A stretch of 64,000 nucleotides of DNA from Streptomyces tuirus (GCF_014701095.1 NZ_AP023439.1:3088001-3152000), one strand, 5' to 3'; numbered from the stretch's first letter, positions 9,284 through 18,052 are shown. A program made the numbers and translations. Notes: generated from the sequence alone by a model not told the origin.

Positions 9284-10951
9284 GTGGGCAACAGGAGGCG
9301 CGTCGCCGAGCGACGGAAGACGAGACCCGCCGTGATCGGCGGGATGATCGCCGTGGTCGTCGTGGGCGCCGGGGCCGGTGCCTACGCGCTGTACGGCGGT
9401 GGCGCGTCCGCCGACGACGGAACGCGGGCGTCGGACGGGAAGGCCGAGGTGAAGACCGGCCCGCTGTCACGCGCCGAGGTCACCACCACTGCCCGCGCCT
9501 TCCTCACCGCCTGGCAGTCCGGAAAGATCCCCGAGGCCGCCGCGGTCACCGACGACCCCACCGCGGCCAGGCCGCTGCTCACCGGCTACACCAAGGACGC
9601 CCACGTCAAGGACGTCACCCTCACCCCGGGCAAGCCCACCGGCGACAAGGTGCCGTTCTCCGTCAAGGGCACGGTCTCCTACAAGGGCACCGACAAGCCG
9701 CTGGCGTATGACAGCGCCCTGACCGTCACGCGCCGCACCGCCGACGGAAAGCCCCTGGTCGACTGGCACTCCGCGGTCGTCCACCCGGACCTGAAGGACG
9801 GCGACGAGCTGGTCACCGGCGAGGCGGGCACGCCCCCGGTCAAGGCCCTCGACCGGGACGGCGGCGAGCTGACCAAGCAGAAGTACGCGTCCATCGGCCC
9901 GATCCTGGACGGACTGCGCGAGAAGTACGGCAAGGAGGCCGGTGGCAAGGCCGGTATCGAGCTCCGGGTCGTGCGCGGCAAGGCCGCCAAGGCGAAGGAC
10001 CTCTCCGACAAGACCCTGCTGGAGCTGAGCAAGGGCACGCCCGGCACGGTGAAGACCACGCTGGACCCGGCCCTGCAGGCGGCCGCCGAGAAGCAGGTCG
10101 GGAAGAAGGCGCGCTCGTCGGTGGTCCTGCTGCGCGCGTCGACCGGCGAGATCCTGGCCGCCGCCAACGCCTCACCCAACTTCAACACCGCCTTCCAGGG
10201 CTCCCTGGCACCCGGCTCCACGATGAAGGTCATCACCTCGTCGCTGCTGCTGGAGAAGGGCCTGGCCTCCGCGGACAAGAAGCACCCGTGCCCGAAGTAC
10301 TTCACGTACGGCCACTGGAAGTTCCAGAACGACGACAAGTTCGAGATCAAGGACGGCACCTTCAAGGCGAGCTTCGCCCGCTCCTGCAACACGGCCTTCA
10401 TCAGCCAGGCGCCGAAGCTGAAGGACGACGACCTGACCAAGGAGGCCCAGCAGGTCTACGGCCTGGGGCTGAACAACTGGGCGGTCGGTGTGCCGAGCTT
10501 CGACGGCGCGGTGCCGGTGCAGTCGGCGGCCCAGATGGGTGCCTCGCTGATCGGGCAGGGCGGGGTCCGCATGAACCCGCTGAACATGGCGTCGGTGTCG
10601 GCGACGGTCAAGTCCGGCACCTTCCACCAGCCCTATCTGGTCTCCCCGGACGTGGACGGACGCACGCTGGCGAAGGCCTCGCGCACGATGCCGGCGAGCA
10701 CCCTGTCCCAGCTGCGTGAGCTGATGTCGTACACGGCCAGGTACGGCACGGCCGCGGAGGCGATGGCCGGGGTGAGCGGCGATGCCGGGGCGAAGACCGG
10801 TTCGGCCGAGGTCGACGGGCAGAAGAAGCCGAACGGCTGGTTCACGGCCTACCGGGGCGACCTGGCCGCCGCGGGCGTCGTCCAGCAGGGCGGGCACGGC
10901 GGCTCCACGGCCGGCCCGCTGGTGGCGGCGCTGCTGAAGACGGGCGGCTGA
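9284..10951 (+). CDS. penicillin-binding protein (class B transpeptidase), second of a pair
   Basis: This 555-residue paralogue of the preceding gene has the same plan: Arg/Lys-rich N-terminus, signal-anchor (AVIGGMIAVVVVGAGAGAYAL), MecA_N-like domain at about 65-170, and a transpeptidase domain with S312-T-M-K315, SCN (SFARSCNTAF) and KTG (GAKTGSAEVDG). The two proteins align through most of their length, including LDGLREKYG / LDALRDKYG and GQG(G/Q)V(R/Q)M(N/S)PLNMASV. The start is GTG at 9284; GGAGG-like sequence lies 10-15 bases upstream. The 100-bp gap to the first gene leaves room for its own promoter. The next gene, ssgE, is convergent and ends 18 bp away. Confidence 0.9.
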   Translation: MGNRRRVAERRKTRPAVIGGMIAVVVVGAGAGAYALYGGGASADDGTRASDGKAEVKTGPLSRAEVTTTARAFLTAWQSGKIPEAAAVTDDPTAARPLLTGYTKDAHVKDVTLTPGKPTGDKVPFSVKGTVSYKGTDKPLAYDSALTVTRRTADGKPLVDWHSAVVHPDLKDGDELVTGEAGTPPVKALDRDGGELTKQKYASIGPILDGLREKYGKEAGGKAGIELRVVRGKAAKAKDLSDKTLLELSKGTPGTVKTTLDPALQAAAEKQVGKKARSSVVLLRASTGEILAAANASPNFNTAFQGSLAPGSTMKVITSSLLLEKGLASADKKHPCPKYFTYGHWKFQNDDKFEIKDGTFKASFARSCNTAFISQAPKLKDDDLTKEAQQVYGLGLNNWAVGVPSFDGAVPVQSAAQMGASLIGQGGVRMNPLNMASVSATVKSGTFHQPYLVSPDVDGRTLAKASRTMPASTLSQLRELMSYTARYGTAAEAMAGVSGDAGAKTGSAEVDGQKKPNGWFTAYRGDLAAAGVVQQGGHGGSTAGPLVAALLKTGG

Positions 10952-10969
10952 ACGCCGTAGCGCAGGGGG

Positions 10970-11335
10970 TCAGTGCGTCACGGGTTCCGCGGCGGCCATG
11001 TACGTCCGCCGCAGGAACCGCAGCAGCGCCTGCCGCTCGAACTGCACCACCGACACGCTCTGGGCGGAGTGGAACTCCACGACGACCTGCACCCGGCCGC
11101 ACGGCCACACCCGTATCTCGCCGCTCCCGGTGGGGGATCGCATTCCCTCCTCCAGCAGATCGCGGCCGAAGATCCACTCATGTCCCCCGGTGCCGGGCAG
11201 GGTCATGCGCACCGAACGGGGATCGTGGTCGGGGTCGTACCTCAGGGTGACCGGAACCGCCTCCAGCTCGTCGACGAGCGGCACAGCCGCGTCCGAGACG
11301 ATATGGGCTCGCGCGTACTGCTCGACTACGGACAT
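10970..11335 (-). CDS. ssgE: SsgA-like sporulation/cell-division protein
   Basis: SsgA-like proteins (SALPs) occur in sporulating actinomycetes and control septum placement, spore wall maturation and spore release. The 121-residue protein carries the family core: YDPDHDPRSVRMTL, WIFGRDLLEEGM, GEIRVWPC and VVVEF, with a C-terminal FLRRTY. I assign ssgE mainly from context, because in S. coelicolor ssgE sits beside two penicillin-binding protein genes, as here. SsgE has been linked to the last stages of sporulation (spore dissociation). ATG start at 11335. It is convergent with the second penicillin-binding protein gene. Confidence 0.85.
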   Translation of the reverse strand: MSVVEQYARAHIVSDAAVPLVDELEAVPVTLRYDPDHDPRSVRMTLPGTGGHEWIFGRDLLEEGMRSPTGSGEIRVWPCGRVQVVVEFHSAQSVSVVQFERQALLRFLRRTYMAAAEPVTH

Positions 11336-11466
11336 CGGACGGCCCCTTCACCGTGCGCAATCCGGGTGGAAACTCTCCGTCCACCCTTCCTCCAATGTCG
11401 CATATTTTCCGTATTGCGGCTCTTGGGCGCGTATATCGAGAGTGAGATAAAACGATAGACGCGCTC

Positions 11467-11483
11467 TTGCAAACCATTCGCAT
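11467..11483 (+). promoter_or_regulatory. Nur-like box upstream of the Ni/Co transporter
   Basis: The sequence TTGCAA-ACCAT-TCGCAT matches the 6-5-6 layout of the Streptomyces Nur box (tTGCaa-N5-ttGCAA) with mismatches in the second half. It ends 20 bases before the start codon of the transporter operon. Nur is the Fur-family nickel sensor that represses nickel uptake genes. The match is by eye only. Confidence 0.45.
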
Positions 11484-11502
11484 CAAGCCACATCATCGAA
11501 GG

Positions 11503-12567
11503 GTGCATGTACCTGACGGATTCATCAACGCGCCCACCTCGGCCGCCACCGGCGTGATCGCCGCGGGCGCCGTCGCCGTGAGCCTGCGCGGCGCACGCCG
11601 CGAACTCGACGAGCGCACGGCGCCGCTGGCCGGACTGGTCGCGGCGTTCATCTTCGCCGTGCAGATGCTGAACTTCCCCGTCGCGGCGGGCACCAGCGGC
11701 CATCTGCTGGGCGGCGCGCTGGCGGCGATACTCGTCGGCCCCTTCACCGGGGTCCTGTGTGTCTCCGTCGTCCTGCTGATGCAGGGCATCCTGTTCGCGG
11801 ACGGCGGTCTGACCGCGCTCGGCGTCAACATCACCAACATGGCGATCGTCACGACGGTCGTCGCCTACGCCCTCTTCCGCGGACTGGTGAAGGTGCTGCC
11901 CCGCACCCGCCGGTCGGTCACGGTGGCCTCGTTCACGGCGGCCCTGGTCTCCGTCCCGGCCGCCGCGCTGGCCTTCACGCTGATGTACGCCATCGGCGGC
12001 ACCACCGACGTCTCCATCGGCAAGGTCGCCACCGCCATGGTCGGCGTGCACGTCCTCATCGGCATCGGCGAGGCCGTGATCACCGCACTCACCGTCGGCG
12101 CGGTCATCGCCGTACGCCCGGACCTGGTGTACGGGGCACGCGGACTGACGCGGAAGCTCAAGCTGCGGGTCGGCGGCGAGCTCGTCGACGCGCCCGGCGC
12201 CGAGCCCGCGCCCGCGCCGGTGGCCGCGCGGACCTCGCATCGCAAGGTGTGGGCCGGCGGTCTGGTCACCTCCCTGCTCCTGGCCGGATTCGTCAGCTTC
12301 TACGCCTCCGCCGATCCCGACGGCCTGGAGAAGGTCGCCGGTGACCACGGCATCGACAAGAAGGCCGAGGAGCACGCGGTGGCCGGCTCCCCGCTCGCCG
12401 ACTACGGCGTCGAGGACGTCGACGACGCCCGCCTGTCCGGGGGGCTGGCGGGCGTCATCGGCGTGGGCGTCACGGTCGTCGCGGGCACCGGCGTGTTCTG
12501 GGCCGTGCGCCGCCGCCGTACCGACGACGCCTCCCCGTCGGAGACGACCAGCACGACGAGCGTCTGA
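11503..12567 (+). CDS. ECF-type nickel/cobalt transporter, fused CbiM/NikM-PDGLE protein
   Basis: This is the substrate-binding membrane component of an energy-coupling-factor transporter for Ni2+ or Co2+. With the GTG start it begins M-H-V-P-D-G-F; the second-position His and the free N-terminus bind metal in the CbiM/NikM family, which decides the start. The core (GTSGHLLGGALAAILVGP, GVNITNMAIV) is followed after about residue 240 by a PDGLE domain (FYASADPDGLEKVA) with a last membrane helix, the equivalent of NikN/CbiN, so M and N functions are fused. 354 residues. The genes for Q and O follow at once. A Nur-like box upstream favours nickel over cobalt; no cobalamin genes lie nearby. Confidence 0.88.
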   Translation: MHVPDGFINAPTSAATGVIAAGAVAVSLRGARRELDERTAPLAGLVAAFIFAVQMLNFPVAAGTSGHLLGGALAAILVGPFTGVLCVSVVLLMQGILFADGGLTALGVNITNMAIVTTVVAYALFRGLVKVLPRTRRSVTVASFTAALVSVPAAALAFTLMYAIGGTTDVSIGKVATAMVGVHVLIGIGEAVITALTVGAVIAVRPDLVYGARGLTRKLKLRVGGELVDAPGAEPAPAPVAARTSHRKVWAGGLVTSLLLAGFVSFYASADPDGLEKVAGDHGIDKKAEEHAVAGSPLADYGVEDVDDARLSGGLAGVIGVGVTVVAGTGVFWAVRRRRTDDASPSETTSTTSV

Positions 12568-12568
12568 C

Positions 12569-13330
12569 ATGGGCGCCGGGCACGCGCACAAGCTGTACCG
12601 GCACGGGCACTCGCCCGTGCACGGCCTGCCGCCGCACACCAAGCTCGCCGCCGTGTTCGCCTTCGTGGTGGTCGTGGTGTCGACGCCGCGCGAGGCGATG
12701 TGGGCGTTCGGGCTGTACGCCGCACTGCTCGGGGTCGTCGCGTACGTCGCGCGCGTGCCCGCCGGCTTCCTGCTCCGGCGGCTGCTGATCGAGGTGCCGT
12801 TCGTCGCGTTCGCGGTGCTCATGCCGTTCGTGGCGGAGGGCGAGCGGGTCGACGTCCTCGGCCTGTCCCTGAGCGTGAACGGCCTGTGGGGCGCCTGGAA
12901 CGTGCTCGCCAAGGGCACCCTCGGCGTCGCCGCCTCGGTGCTGCTCGCGGCCACGACCGAGCTGCGCGAACTGCTCCTCGGCCTGCAGCGCCTCAAGCTC
13001 CCGCCGCTCCTCGTACAGATCGCGTCCTTCATGATCCGCTACGGCGACGTCATCACGGACGAGATGCGGCGCATGCGGATCGCCCGGGAGTCACGGGGCT
13101 TCGAGGCGAAGGGCGTCAAGCACTGGGGCGTGCTCGCCAAGTCGGCCGGCGCGCTGTTCATCCGCTCCTACGAGCGCGGCGAGCGCGTGCACCTGGCGAT
13201 GGTCAGCCGCGGCTACGCCGGTTCCATGCCGGTCATCGACGAGGTGACCGCGTCCCGGGCGCAGTGGTCGTACGCCCTCGCCCTCCCCTGCGCCGCCCTC
13301 CTCGTCTGTCTGCTGGGATGGTCCCTGTGA
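12569..13330 (+). CDS. ECF transporter T component, CbiQ/NikQ family
   Basis: The 253-residue membrane protein couples the ATPase to the substrate-binding component of the Ni/Co transporter. It has an N-terminal HGHSPVHGLPPHTKL segment, several hydrophobic helices (VFAFVVVVVS, VAYVARVPAGFLLRRLL), and the two Ala/Ser-Arg-Gly coupling motifs of the family (RIARESRGF and MVSRGYAG). The ATG at 12569 lies one base after the stop of the preceding gene, and its end overlaps the ATPase start as GTGA. This tight packing supports one operon. Confidence 0.9.
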   Translation: MGAGHAHKLYRHGHSPVHGLPPHTKLAAVFAFVVVVVSTPREAMWAFGLYAALLGVVAYVARVPAGFLLRRLLIEVPFVAFAVLMPFVAEGERVDVLGLSLSVNGLWGAWNVLAKGTLGVAASVLLAATTELRELLLGLQRLKLPPLLVQIASFMIRYGDVITDEMRRMRIARESRGFEAKGVKHWGVLAKSAGALFIRSYERGERVHLAMVSRGYAGSMPVIDEVTASRAQWSYALALPCAALLVCLLGWSL

Positions 13331-14100
13331 CTGCTTCTCTGGAGGTCTCCGGCCTCGCCTTCGCCTACCCCGACGGACACCAGGCCCTCTTCGGCGTCGA
13401 CTTCTCGGTCGCGCGCGGTGAGCGGGTCGCGCTGCTCGGGCCGAACGGCGCCGGCAAGACGACCCTCGTGCTGCACCTCAACGGCATTCTGACCGGCGGC
13501 GCCGGCACGGTGCGGGTCGCCGGGCTGCCCGTGGACAAGCGGAACATGGCCGAGATCCGGCGCCGGGTCGGCATCGTGTTCCAGGACCCGGACGACCAGC
13601 TGTTCATGCCGACGGTCCGCGAGGACGTGGCGTTCGGGCCCGCGGCGGCCGGGCTGAAGGGTCCCGCGCTGGAGGAGCGCGTGGACCGGGCGCTGGAGCG
13701 GGTCGGCATGGCGGAGTTCAAGGACCGCCCGCCGCACCACCTGTCCTTCGGGCAGCGCCGCCGGGTGGCCGTCGCGACGGTGCTGGCGATGGAGCCGGAG
13801 ATCCTCGTCCTGGACGAGCCCTCCTCCAACCTCGACCCCGCCTCGCGCCGCGAACTGGCGGACATCCTGCGGTCGCTGGACGTGACCGTGCTGATGGTCA
13901 CGCACGACCTGCCCTACGCCCTGGAGCTGTGCCCGCGGTCCCTGATCCTCAGCGACGGGGTGATCGCGGCCGACGGGCCGACCGGCGAGCTGCTGTCCGA
14001 CGAGGAGCTGATGCGGGCGCACCGCCTGGAGCTGCCGTTCGGTTTCGATCCGCGTTCCGTCCCGGCGGCCGCTGGCCCGTCCGTGACAATGGGCGCGTGA
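13327..14100 (+). CDS. ECF transporter ATPase component, CbiO/NikO family
   Basis: The 257-residue ABC ATPase powers the Ni/Co transporter. Walker A is GPNGAGKT (38-45), the Q-loop is FQDPDDQLF, the signature is LSFGQRRRVA, Walker B is ILVLDEPSSNLDP, and the switch His is in MVTHD. QDPDDQLF is typical of ECF ATPases. The GTG overlaps the stop of the Q gene; an in-frame ATG at 13318 is an alternative start. The end overlaps the ohrR start as GTGA, so the regulator gene may be read through from the transporter operon. Confidence 0.9.
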   Translation: MTASLEVSGLAFAYPDGHQALFGVDFSVARGERVALLGPNGAGKTTLVLHLNGILTGGAGTVRVAGLPVDKRNMAEIRRRVGIVFQDPDDQLFMPTVREDVAFGPAAAGLKGPALEERVDRALERVGMAEFKDRPPHHLSFGQRRRVAVATVLAMEPEILVLDEPSSNLDPASRRELADILRSLDVTVLMVTHDLPYALELCPRSLILSDGVIAADGPTGELLSDEELMRAHRLELPFGFDPRSVPAAAGPSVTMGA

Positions 14101-14558
14101 CGAACGAGGAGAGCGACGGATCGCCGCTGCTGGACGAGCAGCTGTGCTTCGCGCTGTACGCCGCCCAGCGCGCGGTGACGGCGGCGTACCGCCCGTTCCT
14201 CGACGAGCTGGGCCTCACCTACCCCCAGTACCTCGTGCTGCTGGTCCTGTGGGAGCGCGGCGAGATCACCGTGAAGGAGCTGGCCGCGGCCCTGCGTCTC
14301 GACTACGGCACGGTCTCGCCGCTGCTGAAGCGGCTGGAGGCGGCCGGCCTGGTCCGGCGTGAGCGGTCGGCGCGGGACGAGCGGTCGGTGCTCGTGGCCG
14401 TGACGGGGCGCGGGGAGGAACTCCGGGAGCGCGCGGGGCGGGTGCCCGGCGCGCTGCTCACGGCGACCGGTCTCGACGCGGCGGAGACCGGGCGGCTGCG
14501 TGCCGAGCTGTGGCGGCTGGCCGAGCGGGCGGAGTCGGCGGCGGACCGGGCCCGCTGA
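14097..14558 (+). CDS. ohrR: MarR family organic hydroperoxide sensor OhrR
   Basis: OhrR represses ohr until an organic peroxide oxidises its reactive cysteine. The 153-residue protein has the winged-helix MarR fold (ITVKELAAALRLDYGTVSPLLKRLEAAGLVRRERSA) and the OhrR hallmark cysteine near the N-terminus, C17 in QLCFALYAAQRAVTAAY, followed by the conserved Tyr pair of the sensing pocket (YPQYLVLLVLWE). No second cysteine is present, so it is of the one-Cys type. The GTG start overlaps the ATPase stop. The ohr gene lies 102 bp downstream on the same strand. Confidence 0.88.
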   Translation: MTNEESDGSPLLDEQLCFALYAAQRAVTAAYRPFLDELGLTYPQYLVLLVLWERGEITVKELAAALRLDYGTVSPLLKRLEAAGLVRRERSARDERSVLVAVTGRGEELRERAGRVPGALLTATGLDAAETGRLRAELWRLAERAESAADRAR

Positions 14559-14613
14559 GGGTTACCCCCGGTTTACACCCCCTGGTATCACCCATGCACT
14601 ACCGGCCAGTACC

Positions 14614-14636
14614 TTGTGCACGATGTGTTTGTGCAC
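14614..14636 (+). promoter_or_regulatory. candidate OhrR operator upstream of ohr
   Basis: Two exact copies of TTGTGCAC (14614-14621 and 14629-14636) are spaced 15 bases start to start, each containing the palindrome GTGCAC. They lie 25-47 bases before the ohr start codon, where a repressor would block the promoter. Proximity to ohrR suggests OhrR but does not prove it. Confidence 0.4.
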
Positions 14637-14660
14637 ACCTGGTTCCCGGGGGAGGACAAC

Positions 14661-15107
14661 ATGACTGACGGCCCCGCCGTCGACAGCCGCCCGACGAAGA
14701 TCATGTACGTGGCGGAGGCCACCGCCCACGGCGGTCGCGAGGGTTACGTCACCAGCCAGGACGGCCAACTCGAACTCAAGGTCGCGATGCCCCCCGCGCT
14801 CGGCGGCGACGGCAACGGCACCAACCCGGAACAGCTCTTCGCGGCCGGTTACAGCGCCTGCTTCCACAACGCCCTGATCCTCGTGGGCAACCGCGAGGGC
14901 TACGACCTGGCCGGCTCCACGGTCGCCGCGAAGGTCGGCATCGGCCCCAACCGGCAGCGCGGCTACGGCCTCGCGGTCGCCCTCAGCGTCTCCCTGCCGG
15001 TCGTCGACCCGGACCTCGCGACCAGGCTGGTGGACGCGGCCCACGAGATCTGCCCGTACTCGAACGCGACCCGCGGGAACATCGACGTGACCATCCTGCT
15101 TGGCTAG
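14661..15107 (+). CDS. ohr: organic hydroperoxide reductase Ohr
   Basis: Ohr is a thiol peroxidase that reduces organic and fatty acid hydroperoxides, using a dihydrolipoyl-type thiol for recycling. The 148-residue protein has both catalytic cysteines in the expected settings: C67 in GYSACFHNAL and C131 in HEICPYSNATRGNIDV. The conserved Glu in NPEQLFAAGY is also present. Length is normal. The ATG follows a strong GGGGGAGG six to ten bases upstream. Position next to ohrR supports peroxide-induced expression. Confidence 0.95.
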   Translation: MTDGPAVDSRPTKIMYVAEATAHGGREGYVTSQDGQLELKVAMPPALGGDGNGTNPEQLFAAGYSACFHNALILVGNREGYDLAGSTVAAKVGIGPNRQRGYGLAVALSVSLPVVDPDLATRLVDAAHEICPYSNATRGNIDVTILLG

Positions 15108-15150
15108 GGGGGATCACCACAGGCACAGCGGTCATACGAGGAGTACGGAC

Positions 15151-16314
15151 GTGGACGTGAACGGCACGGTCGCCGAGGGCTTCGAGCCGGTCAGGGAAGC
15201 GTTCCTACGGAACTTCGAGACGCTCGGGGACCGGGGCGCCGCGGTCGCCGTCTACCGGGACGGGCAGAAGGTCGTCGACCTGTGGGGCGGCACCAGGGAC
15301 GTCGACGGCACGGCTCCCTGGGAGCGCGGCACCGCCCAGGTCGTGCGCTCGGCGACGAAGGGTGTCGCGGCGGCCGTACCGCTGTTGCTGCACCAGCGCG
15401 GGCAGCTGGACCTGGACGCGCCGGTGGGGCACTACTGGCCGGAGTTCAAGGCGCGGGGCAAGGAGCGGGTGCTGGTCCGGCACGTGCTGAACCACCGGGC
15501 CGGGCTGCCGGTCCTCGACCGGCCGCTCACCCCGCAGGAGGCCCTCGACCCGCTGCGGGGACCGGCGGCGGTCGCGGCGCAGGCCCCGGCCTGGGAGCCC
15601 GGCACCGACCACGGCTACCACGCGCTCACCTACGGCTGGCTGCTCGACGAACTGGTGCGGCGCGTCACCGGACAGGGCGCGGGCCAGTGGCTCGCGTCGC
15701 AGGTCACCGGCCCGCTGGGCCTCGACCTCTGGCTCGGTCTGCCGGCGTCGGAGGCCGGCCGCGTCGGGCGCGTGGGCCGCGTCGAGGGGGCCGAGCCGAC
15801 CGGGGGTCTGCGGGCCCGCCCGAAGCGCTCGGTCACGGAGGCCTACGAGGACCCGGCCTCCCTGACGCGCCGGGCGTTCGCCGCGATCTCCCCGTTCCCG
15901 GACCAGAACGGCCCCGCCTACCGGGCGGCCGCCCTCCCGGCCACCAACGCCATGGCGACGGCGGACGGACTGGCCCGCTTCTACGCGACCCTGATCGGCG
16001 ACACGGCCGGCTCCGCCCGCCTCTTCACGCCTCAGACGGTGGAACTGGCCCGGGCCGAGGAGTCGGCGGGCCCCGACCGGATCCTGGTGGTCGGCACCCG
16101 CTTCGGCCTCGGCTACATGCTGCACGGCAGCGCTTCGCCGCTGCTCACCCCGGGTTCCTTCGGCCACCCGGGCCGCGGCGGCGCCCTCGGATTCGCCGAC
16201 CCGGAGACGGGGATCGCCTTCGGCTACGTCACCAACGGCTTCCGCAGGACGGTGACGGCGGACCCGCGGGCGCAGGGGCTGGTGCGGGCGGTGCGGGGAG
16301 TGCTGGGGCTGTAG
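15151..16314 (+). CDS. serine beta-lactamase-fold hydrolase/esterase
   Basis: The 387-residue protein belongs to the class C beta-lactamase / EstB-like esterase family (pfam Beta-lactamase). The nucleophile motif S67-A-T-K70 is in VVRSATKG, a YxN-like Tyr lies in HALTYGWLLDELV, and the C-terminal HPGRGGALGFADP replaces the KTG box, as in the esterase subgroup. No signal peptide is seen, so it is likely cytoplasmic and acts on esters rather than on beta-lactams. GTG start with GAGGAG eight bases upstream. Confidence 0.85.
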   Translation: MDVNGTVAEGFEPVREAFLRNFETLGDRGAAVAVYRDGQKVVDLWGGTRDVDGTAPWERGTAQVVRSATKGVAAAVPLLLHQRGQLDLDAPVGHYWPEFKARGKERVLVRHVLNHRAGLPVLDRPLTPQEALDPLRGPAAVAAQAPAWEPGTDHGYHALTYGWLLDELVRRVTGQGAGQWLASQVTGPLGLDLWLGLPASEAGRVGRVGRVEGAEPTGGLRARPKRSVTEAYEDPASLTRRAFAAISPFPDQNGPAYRAAALPATNAMATADGLARFYATLIGDTAGSARLFTPQTVELARAEESAGPDRILVVGTRFGLGYMLHGSASPLLTPGSFGHPGRGGALGFADPETGIAFGYVTNGFRRTVTADPRAQGLVRAVRGVLGL

Positions 16315-16346
16315 CGGGTCGCTGTGACTCCGCCCCCTTGTGGGCC

Positions 16347-16622
16347 CTAGACGTGGATGGGGTGGGAGATCCGGCCGGACGCCTGGTCGATCTCCTCGTG
16401 GGCCTTGGTCAGCAACGCCATGGCGAGTTCGTTGAGTGCCCGGGCCCCGGCGATCTCCTCCCCGACGCGCGGCTGATTCGCGTCGGTCTGGTGCCGGCTG
16501 GCGTGCCCGTGCGCCCGTACCTCGCTGCCGTCGGGAAGGCGCACCATCGCGGCCGCCTTCGTGTGCTGGTCGTCCTCCGAGAACTCCATCTCGACGTGCC
16601 ACCCCACGGTGGTGTGCATCAT
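16347..16622 (-). CDS. DUF1876 domain protein
   Basis: The 91-residue protein matches the actinobacterial DUF1876 family, small proteins with a double-stranded-RNA-binding-like fold and no proven function. It reads GWHVEMEFSEDDQHTKAAAMVRL then VRAHGHASR and ends with AHEEIDQASGRISHPI. The ATG at 16622 follows GGAGG by eight bases; the ATG just after it (16619) is a weaker alternative. It is convergent with the beta-lactamase-fold gene. Confidence 0.8.
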   Translation of the reverse strand: MMHTTVGWHVEMEFSEDDQHTKAAAMVRLPDGSEVRAHGHASRHQTDANQPRVGEEIAGARALNELAMALLTKAHEEIDQASGRISHPIHV

Positions 16623-16694
16623 GACGATCACCTCCGGAACGCTTAGTTCCAGGGTGCTCCTCGCAGGGGCCGGCCGCACCCGTCTGACGGCGGC

Positions 16695-17540
16695 CTATCC
16701 GGCGTGCAGCATCAGTCCGATGCCGACCACCAGCAGCCCGGCCGCCGCGATCCTCGGCGCCCCGAACCGTTCCTTGAAGAACACGGCCCCGATCGCCGCG
16801 CCGACGATGATCGACGACTCGCGCAGGGCCGCGATGGGGGCCAGTTCGGCCTTGGCCTGCGCCCACAGGACGAGGGCGTAGGCGGCGACGGACAGCGCGG
16901 CGCCGATCAGTCCGACCCCGGCGAACGGCCGCAGCAGGGCGACGGTCCTCCCGCGCCAGTGCCACGCGGCGTACGCGGGGATGACGACCCCCTGGACCGC
17001 CATCAGCCAGGCGATGTACCCGAGGGAGGACCCTGAGGCCCGCACGCCCAGCCCGTCGACGACGGTGTACACCGCTATGGTCAGCCCGGTCGCCAGGGCC
17101 GCGCCGATCGCCGCCCAGTCGGGCCGCCGTCCGCGCAGTCCCCACAGGGCGACACCGGTCAGCCCGGCGCACGACAGGGCGATCCCGGCGGCGGCCCACC
17201 CGTCGGGCACCTCGTGGGCGAAGAGGGCGGCGAGCACGGTCACGACGAGGGGCGCGGTGCCCCGGGCGATGGGGTAGGCCTGCCCGAAGTCGCCCAGCCG
17301 GAAGGACTTCATCAGCAGGGCGTAGTAGGCGATGTGGACGGCGGCGGAGGCGAGCAGATACGGCCATGCCGCGGCGGCCGGGAACGCCACGAAGGGCGCG
17401 AGGGCCAGCCCGATCAGGACGCCGCCGCCCGAGATCAGCGCGAACCCGGCCAGCTTGTCGGTGATCTTGTGGGCGATGGCGTTCCAGCTGGCGTGGGTGA
17501 CGGCGGCGAGCAGAACGGCGGTGGTGACCACAGGGGTCAC
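16695..17540 (-). CDS. EamA/DMT family transporter
   Basis: A 281-residue inner-membrane protein with about ten hydrophobic helices arranged as two EamA repeats. The first contains HASWNAIAHKI and RLGDFGQAYPIARGTAPLVV, the second QAKAELAPIAALRESSIIVGAAIGAVFFKERF, the characteristic end of each EamA half. Members export small metabolites; the substrate here is unknown. The GTG start overlaps the stop of the YbaK-like gene, so the two are co-translated. Confidence 0.85.
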   Translation of the reverse strand: MTPVVTTAVLLAAVTHASWNAIAHKITDKLAGFALISGGGVLIGLALAPFVAFPAAAAWPYLLASAAVHIAYYALLMKSFRLGDFGQAYPIARGTAPLVVTVLAALFAHEVPDGWAAAGIALSCAGLTGVALWGLRGRRPDWAAIGAALATGLTIAVYTVVDGLGVRASGSSLGYIAWLMAVQGVVIPAYAAWHWRGRTVALLRPFAGVGLIGAALSVAAYALVLWAQAKAELAPIAALRESSIIVGAAIGAVFFKERFGAPRIAAAGLLVVGIGLMLHAG

Positions 17541-18052
17541 GAGGTGCGCTCGCGCACGTCCACCAGGGTGCCGCCGGCGTGGGCGACGAGGTCCTCGGGG
17601 GCGATGGGGAACACGGCGTACGGCGTCCCGGCCGCGGCCCAGACGACGTCGTGCTCCAGCAGGGAGCGGTCGGCGAGCACGCGGGTCCTGGTCTTGTGCC
17701 CGAAGGGGGGCACGCCGCCGATGGCGTACCCGGTGGTCTCCCGGACCACGTCCACCTTGGCCCGGGTGACCTTGTCGGCGCCGAGCTCCTCGCGGACGAG
17801 CTCCAGGTCGACCCGGGAGGCCCCGTCCATGAGCACGAGCACCGGGACCCCGTCCGCGGCGAAGATCAGCGACTTGCAGATCTGGCTCAGCTCGCAGCCG
17901 ACCGCGGCGGCGGCCTCGGTGGCGGTGCGGGTGGCGTCGGGGAACCGGCGGACCTGCTCCACGAGGTGTCCGAGCCCGAGCTCCCGCAGGGCTTCGGCGA
18001 AGCGGGGGTGGGCTCCGGAGTTTCCGGCGTCAGTGGCGGCTGTCGTCGTCAT
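17537..18052 (-). CDS. YbaK/ProX-like aminoacyl-tRNA deacylase family protein
   Basis: The 171-residue protein has the YbaK/INS fold used to deacylate mischarged tRNA (Cys-tRNAPro, Ala-tRNAPro). Conserved elements are ELSQICKSLIFAADGVPVLVLM with the catalytic-type Lys, RVDLELVREELGA, ETTGYAIGGVPPFGH and DRSLLEHDVVWAAAGTPYAVF. The ATG at 18052 is chosen over longer frames because the family begins close to here. It is translationally coupled to the EamA gene downstream. The exact tRNA substrate is not resolved. Confidence 0.88.
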   Translation of the reverse strand: MTTTAATDAGNSGAHPRFAEALRELGLGHLVEQVRRFPDATRTATEAAAAVGCELSQICKSLIFAADGVPVLVLMDGASRVDLELVREELGADKVTRAKVDVVRETTGYAIGGVPPFGHKTRTRVLADRSLLEHDVVWAAAGTPYAVFPIAPEDLVAHAGGTLVDVRERTS

